Source: JAEUMD01 sp044222395 | Lineage (GTDB): Bacteria; Pseudomonadota; Alphaproteobacteria; Rhizobiales; Hyphomicrobiaceae | Assembly (NCBI GenBank): GCA_044222395.1 | Contig: JBGANK010000032.1 | Location: forward strand, 1 to 36,791 | Direction: 5' to 3' | DNA length: 36,791 nt | In this document: piece after piece, positions 34,603 to 36,791 of the stretch | How the letters are laid out: each line of letters opens with the position of its first letter | How positions within the stretch are numbered: position 1 is the stretch's first letter | Made by a program: the position numbers and the translations under genes | The notes under the pieces: generated by a model | Seen by the model: the letters and a program-made list of their open reading frames with translations, nothing else | Told to the model about the DNA's origin: nothing | Database searches by the model: none

Positions 34603-35942
34603 GCGCGCTTGGCGGCACCGGCGGCAAGCCAGATGTCGGCCTCGCTCATCAGGGCCTCGCGCAGCATGTCGTTGTCGACCTTGTCGATGGCCTCGCCGAT
34701 GAACGAGTGTATGAGCAGGGCGCGCGCGTCGGCCAATGGTATGCCGCGGGCGCGCAGATAGAACAACAAGTCTTGGTCGAGATCGGCCGAAGTCGAGCCG
34801 TGACCGCAGACCACGTCGTCGGCGTAGATCTCCAGCTCCGGCTTGGAATCGAATTCTGCCGATTCCGACAGCATGAGAGCCTGCGCCATCTGCTTGCCGT
34901 CGGTCTTCTGCGCATCCGGCCGGACGATGACCTTGCCCTGGAAGATGCCCCGCGCCTCGTCGTCGAGAACGCCCTTGAACAGCTCCCGGCTCTCGCCATG
35001 AGGCACGGCATGATCAACCAGCAATGTCGTGTCGATATGTTCGGACTTGCGTGCCAGGAATGCGCCCGACAAATCGAGCTTAGCGTGTTCGCCAATGAAT
35101 TTGGTGCGGATCTGGTTGCGGGCCAATCCTACGCCCGCGGTGTACTGGAAGCCGCGATAGGTCGATTGGGCTGCAAGCTCCACGAGCCAGCTCGACAGAT
35201 GAGTTACGCTGCCAAGATCCATCGTGATCTTGAGGTGATTGACGCGGGCGGCCTTGCCGACCTGGACTTCGGTAGCGGAATTGGTCTGACCTTCAATGCT
35301 TGAGCCGGGGACCGCGACGAACAATTCGGCGATCGTCAGCTCGGCACCCGCACCAATGTTGATCTTGTGGCGCCCAACGGCGAGCTGAGGCGTGCCGCCG
35401 GCGCGCACGTGCACGACCAGCAACGGCTTGTCGAGCTTGGTGCCGGCGGCAACGTCGATCACTGCACCGTCGGTGGCAAAGGCGGCGTTGAGCGCAAGAA
35501 CGGCGTCGGAGGCGGCATCCTCATTAATGCGCGCAAGGGCGGCAGCTGGCGCATCCTTGGCGAATGCGTCGGACATCGGCGTCACAGATACGCCCGAGAG
35601 GCCATCGAGGTTGGACAGCTCCTTGCGATAGCGGCCGTTGACCAGTACGAACCGCGGCGCTTCGATGCGGCCGAGGGCTCCCATGGCGACGATAACATCG
35701 GCGATGGTAATCTTGGTCTGGTCGGCAACGGCCAGCGGCAGCGCCTCCTTCAGTGCCCCGCGCAGGTCGGTGTACTTCCATTCCTCGATACGACGATGCG
35801 GCAGGCCGCTGGCTGCAAACCGGCCGATGGCATCGGCGCGCGCCTTTCTGACCTTGTCGCCGCCCGGCAGCAGATCCGCGACGGCGGCGAAGCCTTCCGT
35901 CAGCGCCGTCTCGGCCTTCGTCTTCATGACTGCAACGTTCAT
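34599..35942 (-). CDS. sufD: Fe-S cluster assembly scaffold subunit SufD
   Basis: A 447-residue member of the SufB/SufD beta-helix family, partner of SufB and SufC in the SufBC2D scaffold. It has the N-terminal R-R-I-E-E-W-K-Y-T-D-L motif (about 50-60) and the C-terminal core V-C-G-H-G-S-T-S-A-D-L-D-Q and A-R-A-L-L-I-H-S-F. GGAGG sits just before ATG 35942; the open frame continues into sufC antisense codons only by chance. It is 61 bases after sufC and abuts sufS. Confidence 0.94.
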   Translation of the reverse strand: MNVAVMKTKAETALTEGFAAVADLLPGGDKVRKARADAIGRFAASGLPHRRIEEWKYTDLRGALKEALPLAVADQTKITIADVIVAMGALGRIEAPRFVLVNGRYRKELSNLDGLSGVSVTPMSDAFAKDAPAAALARINEDAASDAVLALNAAFATDGAVIDVAAGTKLDKPLLVVHVRAGGTPQLAVGRHKINIGAGAELTIAELFVAVPGSSIEGQTNSATEVQVGKAARVNHLKITMDLGSVTHLSSWLVELAAQSTYRGFQYTAGVGLARNQIRTKFIGEHAKLDLSGAFLARKSEHIDTTLLVDHAVPHGESRELFKGVLDDEARGIFQGKVIVRPDAQKTDGKQMAQALMLSESAEFDSKPELEIYADDVVCGHGSTSADLDQDLLFYLRARGIPLADARALLIHSFIGEAIDKVDNDMLREALMSEADIWLAAGAAKRA

Positions 35943-36003
35943 ACTGCGCCTCCCAAGCGCTTCGATCGGAACTCTATGGGCGTGCTCGGCCCGCGCCGGG
36001 CGA

Positions 36004-36759
<756 letters not shown>

Positions 36760-36763
36760 TCGT

Positions 36764-36791
36764 TTACACCTGAGCCTTGTTGTTCTTGCGA
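36764..36791 (-). CDS. 3' end of a gene upstream of sufC (fragment at window edge)
   Basis: An open frame entering from the right edge ends R-K-N-N-K-A-Q-V at a TAA four bases before the sufC start. The position fits the end of sufB or another suf gene, but eight residues do not allow identification. Confidence 0.3.

Overview
The window reads as a chromosomal segment of a methylotrophic alphaproteobacterium, most likely in the Hyphomicrobiales and Hyphomicrobium-like. The basis is a GC-rich sequence carrying a lanthanide-type methanol dehydrogenase (xoxF with xoxG and xoxJ), a complete formyltransferase/hydrolase operon (fhcB-A-D-C) of tetrahydromethanopterin-linked C1 oxidation, a SufCDSTA iron-sulfur operon, and the coding style of that group. 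Species cannot be fixed from the sequence alone.

Region 1 (1-13.3 kb) is a quinoprotein (PQQ) methanol-oxidation island whose products are nearly all exported. On the minus strand are xoxF, xoxG, xoxJ and a rhodanese-like cysteine protein. On the plus strand are the end of an alcohol/PQQ-associated ABC exporter permease, an unknown secreted two-cysteine protein and a TadG-like von Willebrand protein. Divergent from xoxF is a pair encoding a periplasmic zinc metallohydrolase and a fused SoxYZ-like carrier with one cysteine. A minus-strand group ending in a terminator at about 10.2 kb encodes an MxaD-like START-fold protein, a beta-propeller and two translationally coupled unknown secreted proteins.

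Region 2 (13.5-18.2 kb) is the fhc operon, divergent from the MxaD-like gene. XoxF makes formaldehyde in the periplasm, and Fhc converts cytoplasmic formyl-H4MPT to formate, so the two ends of the methanol-to-formate route lie next to each other.

Region 3 (18.3-26 kb) is mixed: a small putative lipoprotein, a secreted pentapeptide-repeat protein converging with a secreted DUF1194 protein, a membrane fatty-acid desaturase, a Tat-exported metallo-beta-lactamase-fold protein, an aquaporin with an altered selectivity filter, a diheme cytochrome c and an alpha/beta hydrolase.

Region 4 (26-31.9 kb) holds a DEAD-box RNA helicase, serA (serine supply), a TfoX-domain protein, a persulfide-dioxygenase-like hydrolase and a cytochrome b561 preceded by a perfect FNR/FixK-type box.

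Region 5 (32-36.8 kb) is the minus-strand suf operon (sufC, sufD, sufS, sufT, then sufA after a gap that holds a long palindrome), continuing beyond the right edge. No tRNA, rRNA, CRISPR array, transposase or integrase was seen.

The best candidate for an under-described system is the periplasmic cysteine/zinc module around xoxF (SoxYZ-like carrier, metallohydrolase, CxxxCW rhodanese and unknown cysteine proteins). It could form a thiol-based relay for a reactive product of methanol oxidation. The gene content is seen in the sequence; that role is inference.
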